From: Buddleja alternifolia
Taxonomy: Eukaryota; Streptophyta; Magnoliopsida; Lamiales; Scrophulariaceae
Reading direction: 5' to 3'
Length of the DNA stretch: 64,000 nt
NCBI GenBank assembly: GCA_019426215.1
Contig: CM033391.1
Location: forward strand, 21,410,949-21,474,948
In this document: piece by piece, positions 1-12,023 of the stretch
Numbering within the stretch: position 1 is the first letter of the stretch
How the letters are laid out: every line of letters starts with the position of its first letter
Program-made: the position numbers and the translations under genes
The notes under the pieces: generated by a model
Database searches by the model: none
Told to the model about the DNA's origin: nothing
Seen by the model: only the letters and a program-made list of their open reading frames with translations

Positions 1-334
1 TATATATATATAGGCTGTTCGATTCATATATTTCTTAGTTTTAAGTTTTATTGAATATTTTGAGTATTTAGATAAGAAAAAATATAAAAAAAATAAGGGT
101 TTCTTTGAAGGTTTTAAAGAGCATACAATAGAAGAAGATCGATTGAGCAATCCAACATACTTGGACTAAGTTGTGACCACGTCGAGCTAACGACGTTAAA
201 CAAAAGCGCTGCTTGGGGGGCAACCCAAGAGTGGTTGAACAGCCACTATCAGATTTGCTCTCTTTCCCTATCTCTTTTACTTTCATATGTTCACTTTTAA
301 TTTACGTGCTTGCATTGAGGACACTGCAAATTTT

Positions 335-350
335 AAGTGTGGGGGAGAGG
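335..350 (+). other. Internal second polypurine-tract-like site
   Basis: AAGTGTGGGGGAGAGG shares the AAGTGTGGGGGA core with the functional-looking PPT at 1477-1491, but lies about 1.14 kb upstream and is not followed by an LTR start. Both are preceded by a similar GAGGAC...GCAA context. The site recurs in every copy of the array. It could prime an extra plus strand during reverse transcription; that role is inference. Confidence 0.6.
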
Positions 351-1476
351 GTAAATGTATGTGCATTCTTTTATTTTTAGTAATGTTTTATCTAATTTTT
401 AAAAAAAAAACAAAAAACCAAAAATAAAAATCTCAAAAATTAAAGATCTTGGCTGCCTAGTTAATCCAATTTGATTTTATTGATTTGCGTTTTGGCATGT
501 TTTTGATTAATTTAATTTGAACTTACTTACACATACATTTTAGACTTGCTCATGATGATCCTAGATTTGTATTAATTTTCTTAGATGACACCGAGCACGA
601 AATCGAAGGCACAGGAGTCGAAAGGATTCCATCCTAACACATAAGGAAAAACTTTTTGCAACTTTCAACCAAAGGTGACCATTATATATCGAGATACCAA
701 ACGAAATAAACAGCTTATAAATTGCGTAAGTTTGAAAGTGCTGAATGGTTGAAATGACCCAATGGTCAAAGCTCTTGAGTAGTACTCGAGCTAGTCTTGT
801 AATGTAATGATTAAAAGACCATAGTTTTGTTTCGTGGCCTTTGCCACTCAAGTTATTAAGTCCGTAAGGAGTGTTTTGACACTTAATGCTCTAAAACTAT
901 CTAGTTTGGGAGTCATTGACCTAAAGCTTGCTACATGGGTGACATAGAAAGCCTAAGGGGACAATACATTGCACCCGGTCCTAAATTTGAATTTAATGTT
1001 TCTTTTGCAAATAAAAAATAAAAAAATATAAAAACCGTTAGTTTCTTAATATTGCATGGATGTCCAGTGTTGTCATAGGTGAAAGGTTAGAACTAATGTG
1101 GTGAAGATGCTTTAAACTATAATGCCTTAGATTATACACACACACACCCTAGGGAAGTTGATTTCTATTTATGGGTACAACATGAGCTGAGTTTATATGT
1201 ATGCATTCACCTTGATCTTCATTGTGCCAAATTCATGCCATTACTACATAATCAATTGTTGGAATGTATTGACTAGTACTTTGCAAAGGTTGAAAATTTT
1301 GTGGGTATATTTTCTGGAAACCCTCACGAGACGAAACTCGTCCACTAGGGGTAACCTAGGGGTTTAAAGGCTTATTGCATACGCTAAATGCAATCGTGAG
1401 ACCGGCGAAAATGGTTTATCATAGTTGATTTTTGTTTTCTTATCTCTTTATATTTGCCCGAGGACGTGCAAGAGCT

Positions 1477-1491
1477 AAGTGTGGGGGAATT
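1477..1491 (+). other. Polypurine tract of the array element (copy 1)
   Basis: AAGTGTGGGGGAATT directly precedes the LTR start TGATGAG. Equivalent sites lie at 4496-4510, 7516-7530, 10537-10551 and 13560-13574, all unchanged. Plus-strand priming site for reverse transcription, by analogy with plant Ty3/gypsy elements. Confidence 0.85.
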
Positions 1492-1998
1492 TGATGAGTG
1501 CAATATTTATATATTTAATTCCCTTTATATTTAGCATTTTATTGTGATTATACACCCATTGGAACTAATCTTATCTTATTTTATGAATTGGGTAGGTTTT
1601 AAATTGAATTAATCATTTTCAATCAAATTGGGCAATTCGGCGCGACAATGGAATTACAATCCTATCTGGAGCTAAACACCTCTTGTGTTAGTGATTTTTA
1701 TATGGTTAGAAATCGAATGAAAAGCTCCATAATTCATATGAAGAACACTAAACCGAATTAGGATGGGATAAGGCTCAAATACACTCAAGAACTCACAGCT
1801 GTTTCTGTTGCGGGCTGGACTGCACCACTTTGGTAGAAAATTCAAATCTGGCGGAACATGCATTGTATTTGGACAAAACCAACTGAATTGGATAGCCAAC
1901 ATGCATATCTACAACTTTCTAAGAGGAGGCAAAGTCAAATTCGGACTGCAAATAGTCCAAATCAGTGTTCTAATTCCTGCATTAAAATCTGGCGGCTA

Positions 1999-2106
1999 GA
2001 GAAGGCAACTTTAAAATGATCTCTAAGAGAAGACAACTTCAAATTGATTTCTAAGAGAAGACAACTTCAAATTGATTTCAAAGAGAAGACAACTTAAAAT
2101 TCTTAT
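1999..2106 (+). repeat. 28-base direct repeats upstream of the LTR TATA box
   Basis: Four consecutive units (1999, 2027, 2055, 2083) each begin GAGAAG and contain an AACTT core; units 2 and 3 are almost identical, while units 1 and 4 are diverged or short. The block ends 17 bases before the TATA box. The same block sits in every LTR of the array (starts 5018, 8038, 11059, 14081). Position and repetition resemble U3 enhancer repeats such as those described for tobacco Tnt1, but function is inferred only. Confidence 0.85.
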
Positions 2107-2123
2107 GAAGGAAGCTTATTCTC

Positions 2124-2131
2124 TATAAATA
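2124..2131 (+). promoter_or_regulatory. TATA box of array LTR
   Basis: TATAAATA lies directly downstream of the 28-base repeats. Equivalent boxes are at 5143-5150, 8163-8170, 11184-11191 and 14206-14213. A purine-rich AGAGAGAAGAGAG stretch about 25 bases further on is where transcription could begin; the start site itself cannot be seen. Confidence 0.65.
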
Positions 2132-2962
2132 TAGCACATTCTTAGAGCTAAAAAGAGAGAAGAGAGTTAAGAAAAATACTATATCAACTATTGTACTTTT
2201 ATTAATGAATAGCTAATTTTCTCTTTCGATTCAAGGTAGTTCAATTTAATTCATATGTTGTGAGACACGGAGCTTCATGATCTATCTACGGGTTGATTAT
2301 CTTTTGTTTCTTATTATTAATGTTCATGGTTGTGTAGATGATAATCTAAGATGCATATTAGTTGATTATCTATTACAATCTATTGCTAACAAATCTTCAT
2401 AATCCGTAATTGTTATGCTTGATTTGTGCTCGTAGCAATTGAGTTTTCAAGATTGCGATCCCAGTTTTCATTGATTACTCGAGGGAAACATTAGTGTAAA
2501 TTAAATAGTTGGCGCTTGCTTAAACTATTGTTTATCCTTAGTCGCTTCGAATTCATTATGCTATTATTGACATGATTAGGATTCCTTAATACCGATTCAG
2601 TTGATAATAAGAATTTAACCGGGTGCTGGGCTTTGGTTAATGATATAAGGAAGTCAATAAGGATCTAAATAGCTGGTTATTTAGGTTCTTGGCTAAGTAA
2701 TCGAAGAATAGATAGTATTTTAGGTGTCTATGATCGACTTGAATTAAAGAACGAATTATCCTTGAATCGATATTTTACGTTTATTGAAATTCCTATTTAG
2801 TTCCTGTCGGTTTTAGTCATTGAATTCATCCATACAACACCCCCCCCCCCCAATTGAATATTATTTTGATCAACCAATCTCTAGGGTTCAACCTGGACTT
2901 ACAAGTACTACAAATCCTTGTGAGAACAGTAAATTTTATTTTGGCACATTCGACACGTACCA

Positions 2963-4510
2963 AATTTTGGCGCCGTTGCCGGGGATTGGTTTTTGGTCAA
3001 AATTTTATTATTATTGTAATATATATATATAGGCTGTTCGATTCATATATTTCTTAGTTTTAAGTTTTATTGAATATTTTGAGTATTTAGATAAGAAAAA
3101 ATATAAAAAAAATAAGGGTTTCTTTGAAGGTTTTAAAGAGCATACAATAGAAGAAGATCGATTGAGCAATCCAACATACTTGGACTAAGTTGTGACCACG
3201 TCGAGCTAACGACGTTAAACAAAAGCGCTGCTTGGGGGGCAACCCAAGAGTGGTTGAACAGCCACTATCAGATTTGCTCTCTTTCCCTATCTCTTTTACT
3301 TTCATATGTTCACTTTTAATTTACGTGCTTGCATTGAGGACACTGCAAATTTTAAGTGTGGGGGAGAGGGTAAATGTATGTGCATTCTTTTATTTTTAGT
3401 AATGTTTTATCTAATTTTTAAAAAAAAAACAAAAAACCAAAAATAAAAATCTCAAAAATTAAAGATCTTGGCTGCCTAGTTAATCCAATTTGATTTTATT
3501 GATTTGCGTTTTGGCATGTTTTTGATTAATTTAATTTGAACTTACTTACACATACATTTTAGACTTGCTCATGATGATCCTAGATTTGTATTAATTTTCT
3601 TAGATGACACCGAGCACGAAATCGAAGGCACAGGAGTCGAAAGGATTCCATCCTAACACATAAGGAAAAACTTTTTGCAACTTTCAACCAAAGGTGACCA
3701 TTATATATCGAGATACCAAACGAAATAAACAGCTTATAAATTGCGTAAGTTTGAAAGTGCTGAATGGTTGAAATGACCCAATGGTCAAAGCTCTTGAGTA
3801 GTACTCGAGCTAGTCTTGTAATGTAATGATTAAAAGACCATAGTTTTGTTTCGTGGCCTTTGCCACTCAAGTTATTAAGTCCGTAAGGAGTGTTTTGACA
3901 CTTAATGCTCTAAAACTATCTAGTTTGGGAGTCATTGACCTAAAGCTTGCTACATGGGTGACATAGAAAGCCTAAGGGGACAATACATTGCACCCGGTCC
4001 TAAATTTGAATTTAATGTTTCTTTTGCAAATAAAAAATAAAAAAATATAAAAACCGTTAGTTTCTTAATATTGCATGGATGTCCAGTGTTGTCATAGGTG
4101 AAAGGTTAGAACTAATGTGGTGAAGATGCTTTAAACTATAATGCCTTAGATTATACACACACACACCCTAGGGAAGTTGATTTCTATTTATGGGTACAAC
4201 ATGAGCTGAGTTTATATGTATGCATTCACCTTGATCTTCATTGTGCCAAATTCATGCCATTACTACATAATCAATTGTTGGAATGTATTGACTAGTACTT
4301 TGCAAAGGTTGAAAATTTTGTGGGTATATTTTCTGGAAACCCTCACGAGACGAAACTCGTCCACTAGGGGTAACCTAGGGGTTTAAAGGCTTATTGCATA
4401 CGCTAAATGCAATCGTGAGACCGGCGAAAATGGTTTATCATAGTTGATTTTTGTTTTCTTATCTCTTTATATTTGCCCGAGGACGTGCAAGAGCTAAGTG
4501 TGGGGGAATT
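2963..4510 (+). mobile_element. Array internal segment 2
   Basis: A complete internal segment from the end of LTR1 to the PPT before LTR2. It holds the PBS (2968-2985), a linker with a TA run, then the region copied at 1-1491, with which it is nearly identical. Only about 0.2 kb separates the PBS from the post-pol motif, showing that gag and essentially all of pol were removed before the array formed. No reading frame of retroelement type is present. Confidence 0.87.
2968..2985 (+). other. Primer binding site, tRNA-Asp type
   Basis: TGGCGCCGTTGCCGGGGA is, from memory of plant tRNA-Asp(GUC), an 18/18 complement of its 3' end including CCA. It lies five bases after the LTR end. The same sequence occurs at 5989-6006, 9009-9026 and 12029-12046. 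It is absent after LTR5, where the element ends. Confidence 0.9.
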
Positions 4511-5983
4511 TGATGAGTGCAATATTTATATATTTAATTCCCTTTATATTTAGCATTTTATTGTGATTATACACCCATTGGAACTAATCTTATCTTATTT
4601 TATGAATTGGGTAGGTTTTAAATTGAATTAATCATTTTCAATCAAATTGGGCAATTCGGCGCGACAATGGAATTACAATCCTATCTGGAGCTAAACACCT
4701 CTTGTGTTAGTGATTTTTATATGGTTAGAAATCGAATGAAAAGCTCCATAATTCATATGAAGAACACTAAACCGAATTAGGATGGGATAAGGCTCAAATA
4801 CACTCAAGAACTCACAGCTGTTTCTGTTGCGGGCTGGACTGCACCACTTTGGTAGAAAATTCAAATCTGGCGGAACATGCATTGTATTTGGACAAAACCA
4901 ACTGAATTGGATAGCCAACATGCATATCTACAACTTTCTAAGAGGAGGCAAAGTCAAATTCGGACTGCAAATAGTCCAAATCAGTGTTCTAATTCCTGCA
5001 TTAAAATCTGGCGGCTAGAGAAGGCAACTTTAAAATGATCTCTAAGAGAAGACAACTTCAAATTGATTTCTAAGAGAAGACAACTTCAAATTGATTTCAA
5101 AGAGAAGACAACTTAAAATTCTTATGAAGGAAGCTTATTCTCTATAAATATAGCACATTCTTAGAGCTAAAAAAGAGAGAAGAGAGTTAAGAAAAATACT
5201 ATATCAACTATTGTACTTTTATTAATGAATAGCTAATTTTCTCTTTCGATTCAAGGTAGTTCAATTTAATTCATATGTTGTGAGACACGGAGCTTCATGA
5301 TCTATCTACGGGTTGATTATCTTTTGTTTCTTATTATTAATGTTCATGGTTGTGTAGATGATAATCTAAGATGCATATTAGTTGATTATCTATTACAATC
5401 TATTGCTAACAAATCTTCATAATCCGTAATTGTTATGCTTGATTTGTGCTCGTAGCAATTGAGTTTTCAAGATTGCGATCCCAGTTTTCATTGATTACTC
5501 GAGGGAAACATTAGTGTAAATTAAATAGTTGGCGCTTGCTTAAACTATTGTTTATCCTTAGTCGCTTCGAATTCATTATGCTATTATTGACATGATTAGG
5601 ATTCCTTAATACCGATTCAGTTGATAATAAGAATTTAACCGGGTGCTGGGCTTTGGTTAATGATATAAGGAAGTCAATAAGGATCTAAATAGCTGGTTAT
5701 TTAGGTTCTTGGCTAAGTAATCGAAGAATAGATAGTATTTTAGGTGTCTATGATCGACTTGAATTAAAGAACGAATTATCCTTGAATCGATATTTTACGT
5801 TTATTGAAATTCCTATTTAGTTCCTGTCGGTTTTAGTCATTGAATTCATCCATACAACACCCCCCCCCCCCCAATTGAATATTATTTTGATCAACCAATC
5901 TCTAGGGTTCAACCTGGACTTACAAGTACTACAAATCCTTGTGAGAACAGTAAATTTTATTTTGGCACATTCGACACGTACCA
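4511..5983 (+). repeat. Array LTR 2
   Basis: About 1473 bases with the same TG...CA ends, 28-base repeats and TATA box as LTR1. It differs from LTR1 mainly in homopolymer lengths (the A run near 5170 and the C run near 5860) and has the same CAACAC/AATTG spelling around the C run. Confidence 0.88.
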
Positions 5984-7530
5984 AATTTTGGCGCCGTTGC
6001 CGGGGATTGGTTTTTGGTCAAAATTTTATTATTATTGTAATATATATATATAGGCTGTTCGATTCATATATTTCTTAGTTTTAAGTTTTATTGAATATTT
6101 TGAGTATTTAGATAAGAAAAAATATAAAAAAAATAAGGGTTTCTTTGAAGGTTTTAAAGAGCATACAATAGAAGAAGATCGATTGAGCAATCCAACATAC
6201 TTGGACTAAGTTGTGACCACGTCGAGCTAACGACGTTAAACAAAAGCGCTGCTTGGGGGGCAACCCAAGAGTGGTTGAACAGCCACTATCAGATTTGCTC
6301 TCTTTCCCTATCTCTTTTACTTTCATATGTTCACTTTTAATTTACGTGCTTGCATTGAGGACACTGCAAATTTTAAGTGTGGGGGAGAGGGTAAATGTAT
6401 GTGCATTCTTTTATTTTTAGTAATGTTTTATCTAATTTTTAAAAAAAAACAAAAAACCAAAAATAAAAATCTCAAAAATTAAAGATCTTGGCTGCCTAGT
6501 TAATCCAATTTGATTTTATTGATTTGCGTTTTGGCATGTTTTTGATTAATTTAATTTGAACTTACTTACACATACATTTTAGACTTGCTCATGATGATCC
6601 TAGATTTGTATTAATTTTCTTAGATGACACCGAGCACGAAATCGAAGGCACAGGAGTCGAAAGGATTCCATCCTAACACATAAGGAAAAACTTTTTGCAA
6701 CTTTCAACCAAAGGTGACCATTATATATCGAGATACCAAACGAAATAAACAGCTTATAAATTGCGTAAGTTTGAAAGTGCTGAATGGTTGAAATGACCCA
6801 ATGGTCAAAGCTCTTGAGTAGTACTCGAGCTAGTCTTGTAATGTAATGATTAAAAGACCATAGTTTTGTTTCGTGGCCTTTGCCACTCAAGTTATTAAGT
6901 CCGTAAGGAGTGTTTTGACACTTAATGCTCTAAAACTATCTAGTTTGGGAGTCATTGACCTAAAGCTTGCTACATGGGTGACATAGAAAGCCTAAGGGGA
7001 CAATACATTGCACCCGGTCCTAAATTTGAATTTAATGTTTCTTTTGCAAATAAAAAATAAAAAAATATAAAAACCGTTAGTTTCTTAATATTGCATGGAT
7101 GTCCAGTGTTGTCATAGGTGAAAGGTTAGAACTAATGTGGTGAAGATGCTTTAAACTATAATGCCTTAGATTATACACACACACACCCTAGGGAAGTTGA
7201 TTTCTATTTATGGGTACAACATGAGCTGAGTTTATATGTATGCATTCACCTTGATCTTCATTGTGCCAAATTCATGCCATTACTACATAATCAATTGTTG
7301 GAATGTATTGACTAGTACTTTGCAAAGGTTGAAAATTTTGTGGGTATATTTTCTGGAAACCCTCACGAGACGAAACTCGTCCACTAGGGGTAACCTAGGG
7401 GTTTAAAGGCTTATTGCATACGCTAAATGCAATCGTGAGACCGGCGAAAATGGTTTATCATAGTTGATTTTTGTTTTCTTATCTCTTTATATTTGCCCGA
7501 GGACGTGCAAGAGCTAAGTGTGGGGGAATT
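5984..7530 (+). mobile_element. Array internal segment 3
   Basis: PBS at 5989-6006, internal PPT-like site near 6374-6389 and terminal PPT at 7516-7530. Nearly identical to segments 1, 2 and 4; visible differences are in A-run length near 6440. Non-coding. Confidence 0.86.
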
Positions 7531-9003
7531 TGATGAGTGCAATATTTATATATTTAATTCCCTTTATATTTAGCATTTTATTGTGATTATACACCCATTG
7601 GAACTAATCTTATCTTATTTTATGAATTGGGTAGGTTTTAAATTGAATTAATCATTTTCAATCAAATTGGGCAATTCGGCGCGACAATGGAATTACAATC
7701 CTATCTGGAGCTAAACACCTCTTGTGTTAGTGATTTTTATATGGTTAGAAATCGAATGAAAAGCTCCATAATTCATATGAAGAACACTAAACCGAATTAG
7801 GATGGGATAAGGCTCAAATACACTCAAGAACTCACAGCTGTTTCTGTTGCGGGCTGGACTGCACCACTTTGGTAGAAAATTCAAATCTGGCGGAACATGC
7901 ATTGTATTTGGACAAAACCAACTGAATTGGATAGCCAACATGCATATCTACAACTTTCTAAGAGGAGGCAAAGTCAAATTCGGACTGCAAATAGTCCAAA
8001 TCAGTGTTCTAATTCCTGCATTAAAATCTGGCGGCTAGAGAAGGCAACTTTAAAATGATCTCTAAGAGAAGACAACTTCAAATTGATTTCTAAGAGAAGA
8101 CAACTTCAAATTGATTTCAAAGAGAAGACAACTTAAAATTCTTATGAAGGAAGCTTATTCTCTATAAATATAGCACATTCTTAGAGCTAAAAAAGAGAGA
8201 AGAGAGTTAAGAAAAATACTATATCAACTATTGTACTTTTATTAATGAATAGCTAATTTTCTCTTTCGATTCAAGGTAGTTCAATTTAATTCATATGTTG
8301 TGAGACACGGAGCTTCATGATCTATCTACGGGTTGATTATCTTTTGTTTCTTATTATTAATGTTCATGGTTGTGTAGATGATAATCTAAGATGCATATTA
8401 GTTGATTATCTATTACAATCTATTGCTAACAAATCTTCATAATCCGTAATTGTTATGCTTGATTTGTGCTCGTAGCAATTGAGTTTTCAAGATTGCGATC
8501 CCAGTTTTCATTGATTACTCGAGGGAAACATTAGTGTAAATTAAATAGTTGGCGCTTGCTTAAACTATTGTTTATCCTTAGTCGCTTCGAATTCATTATG
8601 CTATTATTGACATGATTAGGATTCCTTAATACCGATTCAGTTGATAATAAGAATTTAACCGGGTGCTGGGCTTTGGTTAATGATATAAGGAAGTCAATAA
8701 GGATCTAAATAGCTGGTTATTTAGGTTCTTGGCTAAGTAATCGAAGAATAGATAGTATTTTAGGTGTCTATGATCGACTTGAATTAAAGAACGAATTATC
8801 CTTGAATCGATATTTTACGTTTATTGAAATTCCTATTTAGTTCCTGTCGGTTTTAGTCATTGAATTCATCCATACAACAACCCCCCCCCCCCCATTGAAT
8901 ATTATTTTGATCAACCAATCTCTAGGGTTCAACCTGGACTTACAAGTACTACAAATCCTTGTGAGAACAGTAAATTTTATTTTGGCACATTCGACACGTA
9001 CCA
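7531..9003 (+). repeat. Array LTR 3
   Basis: A 1473-base LTR with 28-base repeats (from 8038) and a TATA box (8163-8170). From this copy rightwards the C run is introduced by CAACAA and followed by CATTG, a variant shared with LTR4 and LTR5 but not with LTR1-2. Confidence 0.88.
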
Positions 9004-10551
9004 AATTTTGGCGCCGTTGCCGGGGATTGGTTTTTGGTCAAAATTTTATTATTATTGTAATATATATATATAGGCTGTTCGATTCATATATTTCTTAGTT
9101 TTAAGTTTTATTGAATATTTTGAGTATTTAGATAAGAAAAAATATAAAAAAAATAAGGGTTTCTTTGAAGGTTTTAAAGAGCATACAATAGAAGAAGATC
9201 GATTGAGCAATCCAACATACTTGGACTAAGTTGTGACCACGTCGAGCTAACGACGTTAAACAAAAGCGCTGCTTGGGGGGCAACCCAAGAGTGGTTGAAC
9301 AGCCACTATCAGATTTGCTCTCTTTCCCTATCTCTTTTACTTTCATATGTTCACTTTTAATTTACGTGCTTGCATTGAGGACACTGCAAATTTTAAGTGT
9401 GGGGGAGAGGGTAAATGTATGTGCATTCTTTTATTTTTAGTAATGTTTTATCTAATTTTTAAAAAAAAAAACAAAAAACCAAAAATAAAAATCTCAAAAA
9501 TTAAAGATCTTGGCTGCCTAGTTAATCCAATTTGATTTTATTGATTTGCGTTTTGGCATGTTTTTGATTAATTTAATTTGAACTTACTTACACATACATT
9601 TTAGACTTGCTCATGATGATCCTAGATTTGTATTAATTTTCTTAGATGACACCGAGCACGAAATCGAAGGCACAGGAGTCGAAAGGATTCCATCCTAACA
9701 CATAAGGAAAAACTTTTTGCAACTTTCAACCAAAGGTGACCATTATATATCGAGATACCAAACGAAATAAACAGCTTATAAATTGCGTAAGTTTGAAAGT
9801 GCTGAATGGTTGAAATGACCCAATGGTCAAAGCTCTTGAGTAGTACTCGAGCTAGTCTTGTAATGTAATGATTAAAAGACCATAGTTTTGTTTCGTGGCC
9901 TTTGCCACTCAAGTTATTAAGTCCGTAAGGAGTGTTTTGACACTTAATGCTCTAAAACTATCTAGTTTGGGAGTCATTGACCTAAAGCTTGCTACATGGG
10001 TGACATAGAAAGCCTAAGGGGACAATACATTGCACCCGGTCCTAAATTTGAATTTAATGTTTCTTTTGCAAATAAAAAATAAAAAATATAAAAACCGTTA
10101 GTTTCTTAATATTGCATGGATGTCCAGTGTTGTCATAGGTGAAAGGTTAGAACTAATGTGGTGAAGATGCTTTAAACTATAATGCCTTAGATTATACACA
10201 CACACACCCTAGGGAAGTTGATTTCTATTTATGGGTACAACATGAGCTGAGTTTATATGTATGCATTCACCTTGATCTTCATTGTGCCAAATTCATGCCA
10301 TTACTACATAATCAATTGTTGGAATGTATTGACTAGTACTTTGCAAAGGTTGAAAATTTTGTGGGTATATTTTCTGGAAACCCTCACGAGACGAAACTCG
10401 TCCACTAGGGGTAACCTAGGGGTTTAAAGGCTTATTGCATACGCTAAATGCAATCGTGAGACCGGCGAAAATGGTTTATCATAGTTGATTTTTGTTTTCT
10501 TATCTCTTTATATTTGCCCGAGGACGTGCAAGAGCTAAGTGTGGGGGAATT
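9004..10551 (+). mobile_element. Array internal segment 4
   Basis: PBS at 9009-9026 and PPT at 10537-10551. Same layout as the other internal segments; one base longer in the A run near 9461 and one base shorter in the A run near 10083. Non-coding. Confidence 0.86.
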
Positions 10552-12023
10552 TGATGAGTGCAATATTTATATATTTAATTCCCTTTATATTTAGCATTTT
10601 ATTGTGATTATACACCCATTGGAACTAATCTTATCTTATTTTATGAATTGGGTAGGTTTTAAATTGAATTAATCATTTTCAATCAAATTGGGCAATTCGG
10701 CGCGACAATGGAATTACAATCCTATCTGGAGCTAAACACCTCTTGTGTTAGTGATTTTTATATGGTTAGAAATCGAATGAAAAGCTCCATAATTCATATG
10801 AAGAACACTAAACCGAATTAGGATGGGATAAGGCTCAAATACACTCAAGAACTCACAGCTGTTTCTGTTGCGGGCTGGACTGCACCACTTTGGTAGAAAA
10901 TTCAAATCTGGCGGAACATGCATTGTATTTGGACAAAACCAACTGAATTGGATAGCCAACATGCATATCTACAACTTTCTAAGAGGAGGCAAAGTCAAAT
11001 TCGGACTGCAAATAGTCCAAATCAGTGTTCTAATTCCTGCATTAAAATCTGGCGGCTAGAGAAGGCAACTTTAAAATGATCTCTAAGAGAAGACAACTTC
11101 AAATTGATTTCTAAGAGAAGACAACTTCAAATTGATTTCAAAGAGAAGACAACTTAAAATTCTTATGAAGGAAGCTTATTCTCTATAAATATAGCACATT
11201 CTTAGAGCTAAAAAAGAGAGAAGAGAGTTAAGAAAAATACTATATCAACTATTGTACTTTTATTAATGAATAGCTAATTTTCTCTTTCGATTCAAGGTAG
11301 TTCAATTTAATTCATATGTTGTGAGACACGGAGCTTCATGATCTATCTACGGGTTGATTATCTTTTGTTTCTTATTATTAATGTTCATGGTTGTGTAGAT
11401 GATAATCTAAGATGCATATTAGTTGATTATCTATTACAATCTATTGCTAACAAATCTTCATAATCCGTAATTGTTATGCTTGATTTGTGCTCGTAGCAAT
11501 TGAGTTTTCAAGATTGCGATCCCAGTTTTCATTGATTACTCGAGGGAAACATTAGTGTAAATTAAATAGTTGGCGCTTGCTTAAACTATTGTTTATCCTT
11601 AGTCGCTTCGAATTCATTATGCTATTATTGACATGATTAGGATTCCTTAATACCGATTCAGTTGATAATAAGAATTTAACCGGGTGCTGGGCTTTGGTTA
11701 ATGATATAAGGAAGTCAATAAGGATCTAAATAGCTGGTTATTTAGGTTCTTGGCTAAGTAATCGAAGAATAGATAGTATTTTAGGTGTCTATGATCGACT
11801 TGAATTAAAGAACGAATTATCCTTGAATCGATATTTTACGTTTATTGAAATTCCTATTTAGTTCCTGTCGGTTTTAGTCATTGAATTCATCCATACAACA
11901 ACCCCCCCCCCCCATTGAATATTATTTTGATCAACCAATCTCTAGGGTTCAACCTGGACTTACAAGTACTACAAATCCTTGTGAGAACAGTAAATTTTAC
12001 TTTGGCACATTCGACACGTACCA
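10552..12023 (+). repeat. Array LTR 4
   Basis: A 1472-base LTR with the 28-base repeats (from 11059) and TATA box (11184-11191). Near its 3' end (about 11999) it carries a T-to-C variant shared only with LTR5. Confidence 0.88.

Larger units (their letters stand above)
1..1491 (+). mobile_element. Array internal segment 1 (5' end outside the window)
   Basis: This internal segment lacks its PBS, which falls before the window; by alignment to the next copy about 65 bases are missing. At about 176-230 it carries a stretch running from an AGCTAACGACGTTAAAC core to a GGCAACCCAAG core. A similar stretch lies just after the pol remnant of element C (24090-24135, minus strand), so it marks the region downstream of pol. 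An internal PPT-like site AAGTGTGGGGGAGAGG (335-350) is followed by an A/T-rich tract (400-450). The true PPT is at its right end. No coding capacity is visible: short open frames here recur in every copy and match nothing I recognise. Confidence 0.85.
1492..2962 (+). repeat. Array LTR 1
   Basis: The LTR begins TGATGAGTGC directly after a PPT and ends ...GTACCA five bases before the PBS, so it has the TG...CA ends expected of an LTR. It contains four 28-base direct repeats (1999-2106), then a TATA box (2124-2131), a plausible U3/R arrangement, and a C homopolymer near 2840-2851. It shares with LTR2 the spelling CAACAC before the C run and AATTG after it, which separates copies 1-2 from copies 3-5. 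Confidence 0.88.

Noticed and set aside
68..286. Recurrent open frames of 60-96 residues in each array unit, such as 68-286 and 561-851 on the minus strand
   Set aside because: They repeat only because the unit repeats, have no recognisable motifs, and lie in non-coding internal or LTR sequence.
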